From contig JAJPEN010000019.1 of NCBI GenBank assembly GCA_021166835.1, forward strand, positions 1 to 64,000: a DNA stretch of 64,000 nt. Reading direction: 5' to 3'. The DNA comes from Burkholderiaceae bacterium. GTDB taxonomy: Bacteria > Pseudomonadota > Gammaproteobacteria > Burkholderiales > Burkholderiaceae. Shown one piece after another: positions 38,609-49,076 of the stretch. Numbering within the stretch: the stretch's first letter is position 1; each line of letters begins with the position of its first letter. The notes beneath the pieces are model-generated. The model ran no database searches. It had not been told where the DNA came from and was given only the letters and a program-made list of their open reading frames with translations. The position numbers and the translations under genes were made by a program.

Positions 38609-39336
38609 CCTTGCGTCTCCGGTTTCGCTTCGTCGTTGTCTTCCTCGGCGCCGGCGGCCGCATCGGCTACGCCCGCCGCGCCTGCTATATCCACGTCCGC
38701 CGCGCCTGCTACGTCCGCCGTGCCTGCTACGTCCGCCGCGCCTGCTGCATCCGTCGCATCGGTTGCTTCCTGCGCATCGGCCCCGCGGGCTGCGCCGGCC
38801 TCGTCCGGCACGCGGGAAGCGTGCGGCTCGCCCTGCGCGTTGCGGCGCTCGATCTCCTCGTCCGACAGCCCGATCGTGTGCAACTGCTGCAGCTTCGAGA
38901 GCATCGACTCCGGAATCGGATCGGGCTGCGTGTAATCGTCGATGTAGACGTCCAGCCCGTCCATCACGTTGTACCGCGGGTCGCGGAACAGCTGCGCGAG
39001 CGCGGCGTTGCGCGTGGAGGCATCGACGCCGGGGCGCATGAAGGCGCGGAAGTCCGACTCCGGCGTCAGCGTATCGATCGGCAGTAGTTCGGGCGCCGGT
39101 TCGGGACGCTCGCCGGCGCGAGCCGGACCGCCGGCTGCCAGTTGCGCGCCGGAGTCGACGGACGCCGGCGGCACGCGGGGGGCTGCATCGCTGCACGTGG
39201 ACACGGGCGACACGCGCGCAGTCTCATCGTCGCGCTGCGGCGCCGGCGATGCGTCGCGATCGCGTGCGTCCTCGTCCTCGTCCCTGCGGCTGTCGTGCTT
39301 GCGTCGCGACCAGCGCGACAGGAATCCTTCGCTCAT
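38605..39336 (-). CDS. DUF3306 protein
   Basis: A 243-residue protein. The start [13 protein letters not shown] and the central block [16 protein letters not shown] with [23 protein letters not shown] are typical of DUF3306, found in formate dehydrogenase loci. The rest is low complexity: a charged Asp/Arg lead and a C-terminal Ala/Asp/Gly repeat. No signal or membrane segment, so it is probably cytoplasmic. Its activity is unknown. Its stop overlaps the GTG of the ferredoxin gene. Confidence 0.85.
   Translation of the reverse strand: MSEGFLSRWSRRKHDSRRDEDEDARDRDASPAPQRDDETARVSPVSTCSDAAPRVPPASVDSGAQLAAGGPARAGERPEPAPELLPIDTLTPESDFRAFMRPGVDASTRNAALAQLFRDPRYNVMDGLDVYIDDYTQPDPIPESMLSKLQQLHTIGLSDEEIERRNAQGEPHASRVPDEAGAARGADAQEATDATDAAGAADVAGTADVAGAADVDIAGAAGVADAAAGAEEDNDEAKPETQG
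38675..38757. repeat. 18-base repeat in the 3' part of the DUF3306 gene
   Basis: The word GCCTGCTA (last copy GCCTGCTG) starts at 38680, 38704, 38722 and 38740, spacings 24, 18 and 18. On the coding strand it gives Ala-Asp-Val-Ala-Gly units. The reading frame is kept. Confidence 0.75.
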
Positions 39337-39360
39337 GTTCGCGCCCTCTCGTGTTGCCGA

Positions 39361-40017
39361 TCACCAGCGATCGTCGTGCGTGTCGCCCCCCGCGCCCGGC
39401 TCGGCCGAACCGCTCTCCTGCCCTCGCATCGCCTCTCGCTCGCGCATCTCCTCGCGCTCGCGCTCGGTCATCTCACCGAACTGATCGCGCGGCAGGAACG
39501 ACGGCCGGGCCTGCCTGTGCTTCTTCTTCGTCGGTTCGGCCACGTAATGCAGGCTCACGTACTCCGCCACCCAGGAAGCCATCGGCGCGGGCATCGGGAC
39601 CCGATCGACTCTCGCGCCGCCGTCCATCCATCGGCCCGCTTCGTTGTAGCTCGCCGTGACGGCGAGCGCGCGCGGCGGCGTGCGGTCGTCCTCGACGACG
39701 ATACCCGTGTCGTCCTCGTGCAGGCGCCACTGCACGAACAGCGACGGCTCGGCGGTGGTGAGGTTCAGGTAGTACCCCTCGCACTCGTCGAGGTACAGGT
39801 GCACGGAAAGATCGCTGCCGGGCGCCGCGGGTTCCACCGCCACCGGCCGCCAGATCCGCGGCTGCAGCCAATGACCGGTTTCGCGGCATTCGAAGCGCAC
39901 GCGCACCGCAACCGGATCGATCTCGGGCAGCGGCTCGGCTCCCTCGGGAGGACGATACTCACGATCGGTCAAGAACGTTCTCCGCCGTTTCCCGTGCGCA
40001 TTGCTACCATGGGGCAT
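39361..40017 (-). CDS. DUF3305 protein
   Basis: A 218-residue protein whose core has [40 protein letters not shown] and [10 protein letters not shown], followed by [11 protein letters not shown] and [18 protein letters not shown]; this is the DUF3305 pattern. The end is charged ([14 protein letters not shown]). DUF3305 and DUF3306 occur together beside formate dehydrogenase genes; function unknown. The ATG at 40015-40017 overlaps the upstream region of moaA on the other strand; a TTG 15 codons later is a possible alternative start. Confidence 0.82.
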   Translation of the reverse strand: MPHGSNAHGKRRRTFLTDREYRPPEGAEPLPEIDPVAVRVRFECRETGHWLQPRIWRPVAVEPAAPGSDLSVHLYLDECEGYYLNLTTAEPSLFVQWRLHEDDTGIVVEDDRTPPRALAVTASYNEAGRWMDGGARVDRVPMPAPMASWVAEYVSLHYVAEPTKKKHRQARPSFLPRDQFGEMTEREREEMREREAMRGQESGSAEPGAGGDTHDDRW

Positions 40018-40032
40018 CTTAGCGATTCAGAC

Positions 40033-41133
40033 ATGAACGAACGAATCCCCTCCGCCGAGCAGCGGTATGCCGCTTCGGTCCCCGAGGTCTCGGGAACGCC
40101 CGCTGCCCCTACGGGCCGGCTGATCGACCGGCGTGGTCGCCGGCTGCACGACCTGCGCATCTCCGTCACCGACCGCTGCAATTTCCGCTGCACCTACTGC
40201 ATGCCGAAGGAGCTGTTCGGCAAGGATTACGCCTTCCTGCCGCACGCGTCGCTGCTCACCTTCGAGGAGATCACCCGGCTCGTGCGCCTGTTCGTCGCGC
40301 ATGGCGTCGAGAAGATCCGCCTCACCGGCGGCGAGCCGCTGCTGCGTCGCGACGTGGAACGCCTCGTCGCGATGCTGGCGCAGCTGCGAACGCTGTCAGG
40401 CGAGCCGCTCGATCTCACGCTCACCACCAACGGCTCGCTGCTCGCGCGCAAGGCGCAGGCGCTGCGCGACGCGGGCCTGCGCCGGGTCACGGTGAGCCTG
40501 GATGCGGTCGACGATGCGGTGTTCCGCAGCATGAACGACGTGGACTTTCCGGTCGCCGACGTGCTGGCCGGCATCGAGGCCGCCGAGAAAGCCGGCCTGC
40601 ATCCGCTGAAGATCAACATGGTCGTCAAGCGCGGCGTGAACGACCACGAGATCGTGCCGATGGCGCGGCTCTTCCGCGGCAGCGGCCACATCCTGCGCTT
40701 CATCGAATTCATGGACGTCGGCGCCTCCAACGGCTGGCGGATGGACGACGTCGTCCCCAGCGCCGAAGTTGCGCGCCTGGTCGGCCAGGCGTTCCCCATC
40801 GAGCCGCTCGAAGCGAACTATCCGGGCGAGGTCGCGGAACGCTGGCGTTATGTGGACGGCGCGGGCGAAATCGGGCTCATCTCGTCGGTCACGCAACCGT
40901 TCTGCGGCGCCTGCACGCGCGCCCGCCTGTCCACCGAAGGCAAGCTCTTCACCTGCCTGTTCGCCACGCACGGTCACGACCTGCGCGCACTGTTGCGCGG
41001 CGGCGCCGACGACGCGCAGCTCGCGGCAGCGATCGCCTCGGTCTGGGGCGCGCGCAACGATCGCTACTCCGAGCTGCGCTCGGCCGACACCGTCGGGTTG
41101 CGCAAGATCGAGATGTCGTACATCGGCGGATAG
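40033..41133 (+). CDS. moaA: GTP 3',8-cyclase
   Basis: Radical-SAM enzyme for the first step of molybdenum cofactor synthesis, converting GTP to the cyclic intermediate with MoaC. The 366-residue protein has the SAM cluster in [12 protein letters not shown], the [12 protein letters not shown] box, and a second cluster in [18 protein letters not shown]. The C-terminal Gly-Gly needed for activity is present (YIGG). Two starts are possible, ATG at 40009 and 40033; the second is used. No moaC, moaD or moaE lies nearby. Confidence 0.95.
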   Translation: MNERIPSAEQRYAASVPEVSGTPAAPTGRLIDRRGRRLHDLRISVTDRCNFRCTYCMPKELFGKDYAFLPHASLLTFEEITRLVRLFVAHGVEKIRLTGGEPLLRRDVERLVAMLAQLRTLSGEPLDLTLTTNGSLLARKAQALRDAGLRRVTVSLDAVDDAVFRSMNDVDFPVADVLAGIEAAEKAGLHPLKINMVVKRGVNDHEIVPMARLFRGSGHILRFIEFMDVGASNGWRMDDVVPSAEVARLVGQAFPIEPLEANYPGEVAERWRYVDGAGEIGLISSVTQPFCGACTRARLSTEGKLFTCLFATHGHDLRALLRGGADDAQLAAAIASVWGARNDRYSELRSADTVGLRKIEMSYIGG

Positions 41134-41136
41134 AAC

Positions 41137-42012
41137 GTGTCGATCGCCCTCAGCTCCTGCGCCCGCCCGGCCACCTACGAGGTCGACGCGATCAACGAGC
41201 GCGGCGAGACGGTGCCCACCGCGATCGCCGGGGAGCACCCGCTGACGCTGTATCTCGACAAGCGCGAGCTCGTCACGCTGATGACGCTCGGCGCGGCGCC
41301 CGAGCACCTGGCGCTCGGCTATCTGCGCAACCAGCGGCTGGTCGAGTCGCTCGACGAGCTGTCTTCCATCCAGGTCGACTGGGAGACCAACTCGGTGGCC
41401 GTCACCTCGGCCTCGCTCGCCGCGCGCGGCGTTCCGGTATGGGACGACGCGGCGCAGGCCGACGCGCTCGGCGCACGCCTGGCGCGGCGCACCGTCACCA
41501 CCGGCTGCGGCCAGGGCACGGTGTTCGGCGACCTGATGGACGAGATCGACCGCATCGAGCTTTCGGAGCATGCGCGCCTCACCGAGGAAACGCTCTACGC
41601 GGTCACCGACCGCGTGCGCCGGCACGAATCGATCTACAAGGTCGCGGGCGCGGTGCACGGCTGCGCGTTGTGCGCGAATGCGGGCGACGAACGCGGCGAA
41701 ATCCTTCGCTTCGTCGAGGACGTCGGCCGCCACAACGCGGTCGACGCGATCGCCGGCTGGATGTGGGTCGAATCGGTGAGCGCGGCCGACAAGATCTTCT
41801 ACACCACCGGCCGGCTCACCTCGGAGATGGTCATCAAGTGCGCGCAGATGGGCATTCCATTCCTGCTGTCGCGCTCCGGGCTCACGCAGATGGGTCATGA
41901 GATAGCGCGGCGCGTCGGGCTCACGATGATCGGGCGCTGCCAGGGCAAGCACTACCTGCTCTTCACCGGCGCGCAACGCTTCGTGCGCCAGCCGGTGCGC
42001 GCCTGGGCCTGA
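41137..42012 (+). CDS. fdhD: formate dehydrogenase sulfurtransferase FdhD
   Basis: Moves sulfur to the molybdenum of formate dehydrogenase, needed for activity. The 291-residue protein has PLTLYLDKRELVTLMTLG, TVTTGCGQGTVFGD, and the sulfur-carrying pair in VHGCALCAN, then VEDVGRHNAVDAIAG and FYTTGRLTSEMVIKCAQMG. Starts at GTG 41137, three bases after the moaA stop. Its place between moaA and mobA ties cofactor synthesis to the enzyme encoded opposite. Confidence 0.95.
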   Translation: MSIALSSCARPATYEVDAINERGETVPTAIAGEHPLTLYLDKRELVTLMTLGAAPEHLALGYLRNQRLVESLDELSSIQVDWETNSVAVTSASLAARGVPVWDDAAQADALGARLARRTVTTGCGQGTVFGDLMDEIDRIELSEHARLTEETLYAVTDRVRRHESIYKVAGAVHGCALCANAGDERGEILRFVEDVGRHNAVDAIAGWMWVESVSAADKIFYTTGRLTSEMVIKCAQMGIPFLLSRSGLTQMGHEIARRVGLTMIGRCQGKHYLLFTGAQRFVRQPVRAWA

Positions 42013-42016
42013 ACGC

Positions 42017-42682
42017 GTGCCGTCCCCGCCGAGCGAGCGCCGCGGCGCCGAAACCCTGCCGATGCCGTCGACGATCGGCCGCGACGACGTCACCGGCATC
42101 GTGCTGGCCGGCGGGCTCGGGCGCCGGATGAGCGACGACGGACGCGGCGTCGACAAGGGGCTGCAGCCGTTCCGCGGCCGGGCGATGATCGCGCATGCCC
42201 TCGAACGCTTCGCGCCGCAGGTCGGCGCCCTGATCGTCAATGCGAACCGCAACGTCGAGCGCTATCGCGAGTTCGGCTGGCCGGTCGCGCCCGATGCCGT
42301 CGAGGGCTTCGCCGGCCCGCTCGCCGGTCTTCACGCCGGCATGACGCAGGCGCGCACGGCATGGATCGCCACCGTTCCGTGCGACTCCCCTTTCCTGCCG
42401 CTCGATCTCGTCGCGCGCCTGGCCGCGGCGATCGACGCCTCCGGGGCGCGGGGCGAACGTGCGCAGCTCGCCGTCGCGCGCACCGGCGCGCAGCCGCATC
42501 CGGTCTTCGCGCTGGTCGAGCGCGCGCTGCTCGCCGACCTCGAGCGCTTTCTCTCCGAGGGCCGGCGCAAGATCGATGCGTGGTACGCGCCGCTGCGCGT
42601 CGTCGAGGTCGAGTTCGACGACGAGGCCGCGTTCCGCAACCTGAACACGATGCAGGAACTGAAGGAAGAGGAGCGCCGATGA
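42017..42682 (+). CDS. mobA: molybdenum cofactor guanylyltransferase
   Basis: Joins GMP to molybdopterin to make the guanine dinucleotide form used by formate dehydrogenase. The 221-residue protein has the nucleotide loop VLAGGLGRRMSDDGRG with the Lys in VDKGLQPF, and VPCDSPFLPLD for metal binding; RNLNTMQEL near the end is typical. The GTG at 42017 is four bases after the fdhD stop; an ATG at 42062 would remove 15 residues that are not conserved. Confidence 0.93.
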   Translation: MPSPPSERRGAETLPMPSTIGRDDVTGIVLAGGLGRRMSDDGRGVDKGLQPFRGRAMIAHALERFAPQVGALIVNANRNVERYREFGWPVAPDAVEGFAGPLAGLHAGMTQARTAWIATVPCDSPFLPLDLVARLAAAIDASGARGERAQLAVARTGAQPHPVFALVERALLADLERFLSEGRRKIDAWYAPLRVVEVEFDDEAAFRNLNTMQELKEEERR

Positions 42683-42704
42683 CAGCGCGCACGAGGCAGA
42701 CGCG

Positions 42705-43991
42705 ATGACCGCCCCCGGCGCTCCGGCGCAGTCGCTCGCCGATACCGCGCGCGGCATCTCCGATGCCGACCCGCGCACCTATCTCCCGATCGAGCGCGCG
42801 CGCGCGATCATCGCGAACAGCATCGAAACCGTCACCCTCGTCGAGCGTGTCGCGATCCGCAGCGCGCTCGATCGCGTGCTCGCGCACGACGTCATTTCCA
42901 CGATCGACGTGCCGCCGCACGACAACTCGGCGATGGACGGCTATGCGCTGCGCGGCGAAGAACTCGCGGCCGGCGGCGAGACGCGGCTGCGCATCGCCGG
43001 CACCGCCTTCGCGGGCCGCGCCTTCTCCGGCGAGGTCGCGCCCGGCGAAGCGCTGCGCGTGATGACCGGAGCGCCGCTGCCCCCGGCGCTCGACACCGTC
43101 GTCGCCCAGGAGTTCGTTCGCGTCGACGACGGGTTCGTCGTCGTGCCGCCCGGCCAGGAACGTGGCCAGCATCGGCGCCTGCGCGGCGAGGATCTGCGCG
43201 TGGGCGACGCCGCGCTCGAAGCCGGAAAGCGACTCACGCCGGCCGACATCGGCCTGCTCGCCTCGCTCGGCGTGCCCGAGGTCGGCGTACGACGCCGGCT
43301 GCGTGTCGCCTTCTTCTCCACCGGCGACGAGCTGCGCTCGATCGGCGAGGGGTTGGAGCCGGGACAGATCTACGACAGCAACCGCTACACGATCTGGTCG
43401 ATGCTCACGCGCCTGGGCGTCGAAGTCGTCGACCTCGGCGTCGTGCGCGATTCACCCGAAGCGCTCGAGCACGCGATGCGCAGCGCCGCCGCCGAAGCCG
43501 ACGCGATCGTCTCCTCCGGCGGCGTGTCGGTGGGCGAAGCCGATTTCACGCGCGAGGTGATGGCGCGCCTGGGCGACGTAGCCTTCTGGCGCATCGCGCT
43601 GCGGCCGGGCCGTCCGATGGCCTTCGGCCGCGTGGGACGCGCCTGCTACTTCGGCCTGCCGGGCAACCCGGTGGCCGTGATGATCACCTTCTATTTCGTC
43701 GTGCGCGATGCGCTGCTGCGGATGATGGGCGCCGCGCCGCAACCGCTGCCGTGGGTGCGCGCCCGCTCGCTCGAAGCGATGCGCAAGCGCCCCGGACGAA
43801 CCGAGTATCAGCGCGCGCGTCTCGCGCTCGGCGCCGACGGGCGAATGGAAGTTGCCACCTTGGGCAACCAGGGATCGGGCGTGCTGCGCTCGATGTCCAC
43901 GGCGAACTGCATCGTGGTGCTGCACCACGACCAGGGGTCGGTGGCGGCGGGCGACGAGGTGGACTGCGTGGCCTTCGACGGGCTGCTATAG
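42705..43991 (+). CDS. moeA: molybdopterin molybdenumtransferase
   Basis: Inserts molybdenum into molybdopterin-AMP. The 428-residue protein shows [51 protein letters not shown] and [16 protein letters not shown], covering domains I to IV of MoeA. It is the last gene of moaA-fdhD-mobA-moeA and its 3' end overlaps the RraA-like gene on the other strand by six bases. Confidence 0.95.
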   Translation: MTAPGAPAQSLADTARGISDADPRTYLPIERARAIIANSIETVTLVERVAIRSALDRVLAHDVISTIDVPPHDNSAMDGYALRGEELAAGGETRLRIAGTAFAGRAFSGEVAPGEALRVMTGAPLPPALDTVVAQEFVRVDDGFVVVPPGQERGQHRRLRGEDLRVGDAALEAGKRLTPADIGLLASLGVPEVGVRRRLRVAFFSTGDELRSIGEGLEPGQIYDSNRYTIWSMLTRLGVEVVDLGVVRDSPEALEHAMRSAAAEADAIVSSGGVSVGEADFTREVMARLGDVAFWRIALRPGRPMAFGRVGRACYFGLPGNPVAVMITFYFVVRDALLRMMGAAPQPLPWVRARSLEAMRKRPGRTEYQRARLALGADGRMEVATLGNQGSGVLRSMSTANCIVVLHHDQGSVAAGDEVDCVAFDGLL

Positions 43992-44501
43992 CAGCGCGGC
44001 CGTGCTCACGACGATTCCGTCCTCGTCCGCGTAGCACCAGTGGCCGGGCGCGATGCGCATGCCGCCCACGCGCACCGTCTCGCCGATCGCGCCCTCGCCG
44101 CGCTTCTCGCTGCGCCGCGGATTCGCCGCGAGCGCGCGAACGCCGATGTCGCAGGCATCGATCTCGACGGTGTCGCGCACGCAGCCGTCGACGATCACGC
44201 CGCTCCAGCCGTTGCGCTGCGCCAGTTGCGCGAGGTTGCCGCCGAGCAGCGCGCAGCGAAGGCTGCCGCCGCCGTCGACCACGAGCACGCGGCCGTTGCC
44301 CGGCTGCTCGAGCGCGCTGCGCACCGCAGAGTTGTCCTCGAAGCAGCGCACCGTCTCGATCGTGCCGGCGAAGCGCGCGCTGCGCCCGTAGGTACGGAAC
44401 ACGGGCGGCAGCACCTGCACCTCGCCCGCGGCGAGGCGCGCCTCGTTCGCGTCGCACAGATCGGCGGTGGCGAACGAAATGGATCCGGTGGAAGCGGTCA
44501 T
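43986..44501 (-). CDS. RraA-like protein / 4-hydroxy-4-methyl-2-oxoglutarate aldolase family
   Basis: A 171-residue protein with the family core [30 protein letters not shown] split by [10 protein letters not shown], where Arg and Asp bind metal and pyruvate in aldolase members. RraA proteins from the same fold inhibit RNase E, so the role could be aldolase or regulator; rne in this window is 20 kb away and gives no support. The ATG overlaps the cytochrome stop by four bases. The stop overlaps moeA on the other strand. Confidence 0.88.
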   Translation of the reverse strand: MTASTGSISFATADLCDANEARLAAGEVQVLPPVFRTYGRSARFAGTIETVRCFEDNSAVRSALEQPGNGRVLVVDGGGSLRCALLGGNLAQLAQRNGWSGVIVDGCVRDTVEIDACDIGVRALAANPRRSEKRGEGAIGETVRVGGMRIAPGHWCYADEDGIVVSTAALL

Positions 44502-44902
44502 CGTCCGATGCGATCGGCGTGGTTGCTCACCGTGCCCGGCAGGCTGGCGTAATAGGCGGCCACGTTGCGGATGTCGGCGCGCGACAGCGGCTTGGCCTGC
44601 GCGCCCATGATCGGGTTCTTGCGCCGGTCGTGCTTGTAGTCGAGCAGCGAATGCTCGAGATAGTCCTGGTACTGCCCGGCGAGCTTCGGATACGAAGGAT
44701 CGATCGGCGTGTTGCCGTCCTTGCCGTGGCAGGCGGCGCAGACCTCTTCCGCCTTCTGGCGGCCGGCGTCGATGCTCTGCGCCTGCGCGGGCAGCGCGAA
44801 GGCCGCCGCTGCGGCGAAGGCCCCGACGAGCGGAAGCAGGCGCGGAGTCGTCCTCGACAAAGGACGAAATGCGGAGAACGCGGGGAATGCGCGCATGTTC
44901 AT
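44498..44902 (-). CDS. c-type cytochrome, c553 family (downstream copy)
   Basis: A 134-residue periplasmic cytochrome with a signal peptide ending in [10 protein letters not shown] (about residue 43) and one haem site [10 protein letters not shown]. The second half has [32 protein letters not shown] with the methionine ligand and [11 protein letters not shown] at the end, typical of cytochrome c553. The ATG at 44900-44902 overlaps the stop of the other cytochrome, so the two are made together. Likely carries electrons to a terminal oxidase. Confidence 0.92.
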   Translation of the reverse strand: MNMRAFPAFSAFRPLSRTTPRLLPLVGAFAAAAAFALPAQAQSIDAGRQKAEEVCAACHGKDGNTPIDPSYPKLAGQYQDYLEHSLLDYKHDRRKNPIMGAQAKPLSRADIRNVAAYYASLPGTVSNHADRIGR

Positions 44903-45267
44903 TTCGACCCGTAGTACGCGGCGAGATCGGCGATATCGCGATCGCTCAGCCCTTCGGCCACCGCCGTCATCGTCGGATGATTGCGGTCGCGGTTGCGATA
45001 CTCGCGCAACGCGGATTCGATGTAGCGCGCGTTCTGTCCGATGATGCGCGGCACGTGATAGACGCTCGGGAACGACGACTTGTACCCGGGAATCTCGTGG
45101 CAGCCGATGCACATCGAGTTCTTCGCCCGCCCTGCCTCGGCGTTCCCCTGCACCGCCTGTTGATCCTGCGCCGGCGCGGCTCCCTGCGATGCGCCCTGCG
45201 CGACAGCCAGGCATGGCAGCAGCATCACCGCCGCGAATCCGGCGGCAACCATCCTCTTCTCGATCAT
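44899..45267 (-). CDS. small c-type cytochrome (upstream copy)
   Basis: A 122-residue periplasmic cytochrome with a signal peptide ([18 protein letters not shown]) and a haem site [15 protein letters not shown]. The tail has [19 protein letters not shown], which gives the Met ligand, and [12 protein letters not shown]. It differs from c553 in lacking the usual CxxCH-GxxG start but keeps the same helix order. It is the first gene of a two-cytochrome operon and is divergent from the MoxR gene, 174 bases away. Confidence 0.9.
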   Translation of the reverse strand: MIEKRMVAAGFAAVMLLPCLAVAQGASQGAAPAQDQQAVQGNAEAGRAKNSMCIGCHEIPGYKSSFPSVYHVPRIIGQNARYIESALREYRNRDRNHPTMTAVAEGLSDRDIADLAAYYGSK

Positions 45268-45441
45268 GGGTCTCCGGCCGTGGCGCCGGGCGGCGCAGGC
45301 CTTGTAATGTTCGTGGGTGGCCCGATTCTAGCGGACTCGCTCCGAGCCAGTCCAGCAACCCGGGCGGCAGCAGGCGTTCCCGTATACTCGAAAGACCCCA
45401 TCTGCCGGGTCGTGTCTTCGCGACCACAACCTCCGAGAATC

Positions 45442-46284
<843 letters not shown>

Positions 46285-46287
46285 AGC

Positions 46288-46896
46288 ATGGCGCGCTGGA
46301 TCGAGCCGGTCACGCTCGAGGGCGAGCACGTCACCCTCGAGCCGCTCGCGAATTCGCACGTCGAGGCGCTCGCGCGGGCGGCGGCCGACGGCGAGCTGTG
46401 GCGGCTCTGGTATACGTCGATTCCGTCGCCCGGTCGCACCGAGGCGTATGTCGATGCGGCGCTCGAAATGCGCGAGCGCGACGGCGCCCTGCCCTTCGTC
46501 GTGCGGCGCCGCGTCGATGGCGCCGTCGTCGGAACCACGCGTTTCTTCCACGTCGAGCCGGCGCACCGGAGGCTCGAGCTGGGCCACACCTGGTACGCGG
46601 CGAGCGCGCAGCGCAGCGCGGTGAACGCCGAGTGCAAGCTGCTGCTGCTCGGCCATGCTTTCGAGGCGCTCGGCGCGGTGGCCGTCGAGCTGCGCACGCA
46701 TTTCCTGAATCAGGCGAGCCGGCGGGCGATCGAGCGGCTCGGCGCAAAGCTCGACGGCGTGCTGCGCCATCACATGACGATGCCCAACGGCACGCTGCGC
46801 GACACCTGCGTCTACAGCATCCTCGCCGCCGAGTGGCCGGCGGTGCGCGAGAACCTGAAACTGCGGCTGGCGATGCGCGGAGCGACGCGATGCTGA
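46288..46896 (+). CDS. GNAT-family acetyltransferase, RimJ/RimL-like
   Basis: A 202-residue acetyltransferase with the GNAT strands: LEPLANSHVEALARAA, FVVRRRVDGAVVGTTRFFHV, RRLELGHTWYAASAQRSAVN and the acetyl-CoA region LLLLGHAFEALGAVAVELRT. The motif NQASRRAIERLGAKLDGVLR and the end RDTCVYSILAAEWPAV are as in RimJ/RimL-like proteins that modify small molecules or N termini. It sits three bases after the MoxR stop and overlaps the VWA gene by seven bases; its link to that system is unclear. Confidence 0.87.
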   Translation: MARWIEPVTLEGEHVTLEPLANSHVEALARAAADGELWRLWYTSIPSPGRTEAYVDAALEMRERDGALPFVVRRRVDGAVVGTTRFFHVEPAHRRLELGHTWYAASAQRSAVNAECKLLLLGHAFEALGAVAVELRTHFLNQASRRAIERLGAKLDGVLRHHMTMPNGTLRDTCVYSILAAEWPAVRENLKLRLAMRGATRC

Positions 46897-48065
46897 TCGA
46901 TTTCTTCCTGCACCTGCGCGGTGCGAAACTGCCGGTATCGATCAAGGAATACCTGCTGCTGCTCGAAGGGATGCGCGAGCACGTCATCGGGCCGTCGATC
47001 GACGAGTTCTACTACCTGTCGCGCGCGGCCCTGGTGAAGGACGAGCGCAACTTCGACAAGTTCGACAAGGCCTTCGGCGCCTACTTCAACGGCGTACGCG
47101 CGATCCCCGGCATCGACGTCGACCTGCCGCTCGAATGGCTGAAGCGCCGTCTGCAGCGCGAGTTCACGCCCGAGGAAAAAGCGGCGATCGAGGCGATGGG
47201 CGGGCTGGACAAGCTGCTCGAGCGGCTGCGCGAGCTGCTCGAAGAGCAGAAGGAGCGCCACGAAGGCGGCAGCAAGTGGATCGGCACGAACGGCACCTCG
47301 CCTTTCGGCAACGGTGGCTACCATCCGGAAGGCATCCGCATCGGCGGTCCATCGGCGGGCAACCGCACGGCAGTCAAGGTCTGGGAGCAGCGCGCCTACC
47401 GCGACTACGACGACCAGGTCGAGCTGGGCACGCGCAACATCAAGGTGGCGCTGCGCCGTCTGCGCAAGTTCGCGCGCGAAGGCGCCGACGAGGAACTCGA
47501 CCTCGACGACACGATCGCCTCCACGGCGCGCAACGCCGGCTGGCTCGACATCCGGATGATTCCGGAGCGGCACAACACGATCAAGGTGCTGATGCTGCTC
47601 GACGTCGGCGGCACGATGGACGACCACATCCAGCAGACCGAGGAGCTGTTCTCGGCTGCGAAAACCGAGTTCAAGCACCTCGAGTTCTACTACTTCCACA
47701 ACTGCGTCTACGACCATGTGTGGAAGAACAACCGCCGTCGCCACGCCGAGCGCTTCGACACCTGGGACATCCTGCGCAAGTACAACCCCGACTACCGGCT
47801 GATCTTCGTCGGCGACGCGACGATGAGCCCCTATGAAGTCCTGCAGCCCGGAGGCTCGGTCGAGTACAACAACGAGGAGGCGGGCGCGGTCTGGCTGCGC
47901 CGGCTCGTCGAGCGCTTTCCGAAGTTCGCCTGGCTCAATCCGGAGCCCGAAGGCGTCTGGGAATACCGGCAGTCGATCGCCGTGATCCGGCAGGTCATGC
48001 AGAACCGGATGTACCCGCTGACGATCCAGGGGCTGGAGCGGGCGATGCGGGAGCTGTCGAAGTAG
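46890..48065 (+). CDS. CoxE-like VWA-domain protein
   Basis: A 391-residue protein of the CoxE type, partner of MoxR ATPases. After LIDFFLHLRGAKLPVSIKEY and a charged coiled region comes a VWA domain with a metal-site motif LLDVGGTMDDHIQQ, where Gly replaces the usual first Ser of DxSxS, as seen in this family. Later blocks are HLEFYYFHNCVYDHVWKNN, FVGDATMSPYEVLQPGG and PLTIQGLERAMREL. The ATG overlaps the acetyltransferase end. A MoxR-VWA pair often matures a metal enzyme; the target is not shown. Confidence 0.88.
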   Translation: MLIDFFLHLRGAKLPVSIKEYLLLLEGMREHVIGPSIDEFYYLSRAALVKDERNFDKFDKAFGAYFNGVRAIPGIDVDLPLEWLKRRLQREFTPEEKAAIEAMGGLDKLLERLRELLEEQKERHEGGSKWIGTNGTSPFGNGGYHPEGIRIGGPSAGNRTAVKVWEQRAYRDYDDQVELGTRNIKVALRRLRKFAREGADEELDLDDTIASTARNAGWLDIRMIPERHNTIKVLMLLDVGGTMDDHIQQTEELFSAAKTEFKHLEFYYFHNCVYDHVWKNNRRRHAERFDTWDILRKYNPDYRLIFVGDATMSPYEVLQPGGSVEYNNEEAGAVWLRRLVERFPKFAWLNPEPEGVWEYRQSIAVIRQVMQNRMYPLTIQGLERAMRELSK

Positions 48066-48118
48066 TCGCGTAGGCGCCGACCGGCCGCCACTCCCCGCTC
48101 CGACGAAACTCGACCACC

Positions 48119-48149
48119 CGGCCGCCCCGGATCCGTACCGGGGCGGCCG
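48119..48149. terminator. strong GC hairpin after the VWA gene
   Basis: A perfect 12-base stem (CGGCCGCCCCGG, 48119-48130, and its complement 48138-48149) with a seven-base loop. It is 54 bases after the stop of the VWA gene. No T run follows on the plus strand, so it may need Rho or only protect the mRNA end. Confidence 0.6.
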
Positions 48150-48219
48150 GATCCTGCCTGCTGCGCAGGCGCGAACTGCGCCCGCCGCCATCGCTCGCAC
48201 CCGCGCGTGCCTCAGCCTC

Positions 48220-48277
48220 TTGACAACGTCGTTCGTCGACGGCACTCTAGAATTGAAACACTGTTCTAAATCCAAGA
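48220..48277 (+). promoter_or_regulatory. promoter and palindrome before the IclR regulator
   Basis: A perfect TTGACA lies at 48220-48225. About 17 bases on the -10 position is poor (CACTCT at 48243). Just beyond, TAGAA (48248-48252) and TTCTA (48264-48268) form inverted arms around an 11-base centre, a spacing seen for IclR-family operators. The palindrome would lie at or just after the -10, so bound regulator could block its own promoter. Confidence 0.5.
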
Positions 48278-49033
48278 GTGACGACGAAAACGGTCGACCA
48301 GGGTCTGCAATTGCTCGAGTTGCTGGCTTCGACGCCCGATCCGCAAGGCGTCTCGGAACTGGGCCGAGCGCTCGGGCTGCCGAAGAGCAAGGTCTTTCGC
48401 CTTCTGGATACGCTGGCGGGCAGACGGTACGTGCGGCGGCGCGAAGAAGACAGCCGCTACGAGATCACGCTCAAGCTGTGGGAGCTCGGCAACATCTCGA
48501 TGTCGCGGCTCTCGGTGACGGACGTTGCCCGCCCCTTTCTCGATTCGCTGGCGGCCCGCAGCGGAGAGTCGGCCCAACTGGCGGTGCTCGACTGCGGCGA
48601 GAGCGTCTACGTCGACAAGTCCGACGGCGCCCATCCGGTGAGCGGCGTAACCCGCATCGGCAGCCGGCTCCCGGCGCACTGCTGCGCAACCGGCAAGGCC
48701 GAGCTGGCGTTCCAGCCGCCCGAGACGCTGAAGCTCCTGTCCCGACGGCTGAAGGGCTTCACGACCGCAACCATCACGACCTCGAAGGCGCTCGCCCAGG
48801 AACTTGCCGAAGTGCGCGAGCGCAGATACGCGATCAATCGCGGGGAGTGGTACGAGGACGTCTGGGGCGTTGCAGCGCCCGTGCGCGACCGGACGGGCGC
48901 GGTATGCGCGAGCATCGGCGTCTGGGGCCCGCGACACCGTCTGTCCGTACGGCTCGACGAGATCGCGCATCTGGTCGTTGCCGCCGCCTCGGGAGTCTCG
49001 GCGGCTCTCGGTCACACCCCTCGCGTCCCATAG
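48278..49033 (+). CDS. IclR-family transcriptional regulator
   Basis: A 251-residue regulator with an N-terminal winged helix (VSELGRALGLPKSKVFRLLDTLAGRRYVRR) and an IclR effector domain with RPFLDSLAARSGESAQLAVLD, RIGSRLPAHCCATGKAELAF and INRGEWYEDVWGVAAPVRDR. It starts at GTG 48278 (TTKTVDQGLQLLELLAS). It heads the ABC importer and hydrolase genes on the same strand and is the likely regulator of them; IclR proteins usually sense a pathway substrate or product. Confidence 0.93.
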   Translation: MTTKTVDQGLQLLELLASTPDPQGVSELGRALGLPKSKVFRLLDTLAGRRYVRRREEDSRYEITLKLWELGNISMSRLSVTDVARPFLDSLAARSGESAQLAVLDCGESVYVDKSDGAHPVSGVTRIGSRLPAHCCATGKAELAFQPPETLKLLSRRLKGFTTATITTSKALAQELAEVRERRYAINRGEWYEDVWGVAAPVRDRTGAVCASIGVWGPRHRLSVRLDEIAHLVVAAASGVSAALGHTPRVP

Positions 49034-49076
49034 GACTGCGCGAAGGTTCGCACGCTACAACCAGAGGAGACCCGTA

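Noticed and set aside
45383..45388. TATACT as a -10 box for the MoxR gene
   Set aside because: A good hexamer but no -35 at the right distance, so it was noted in the gene entry and not called as a promoter.
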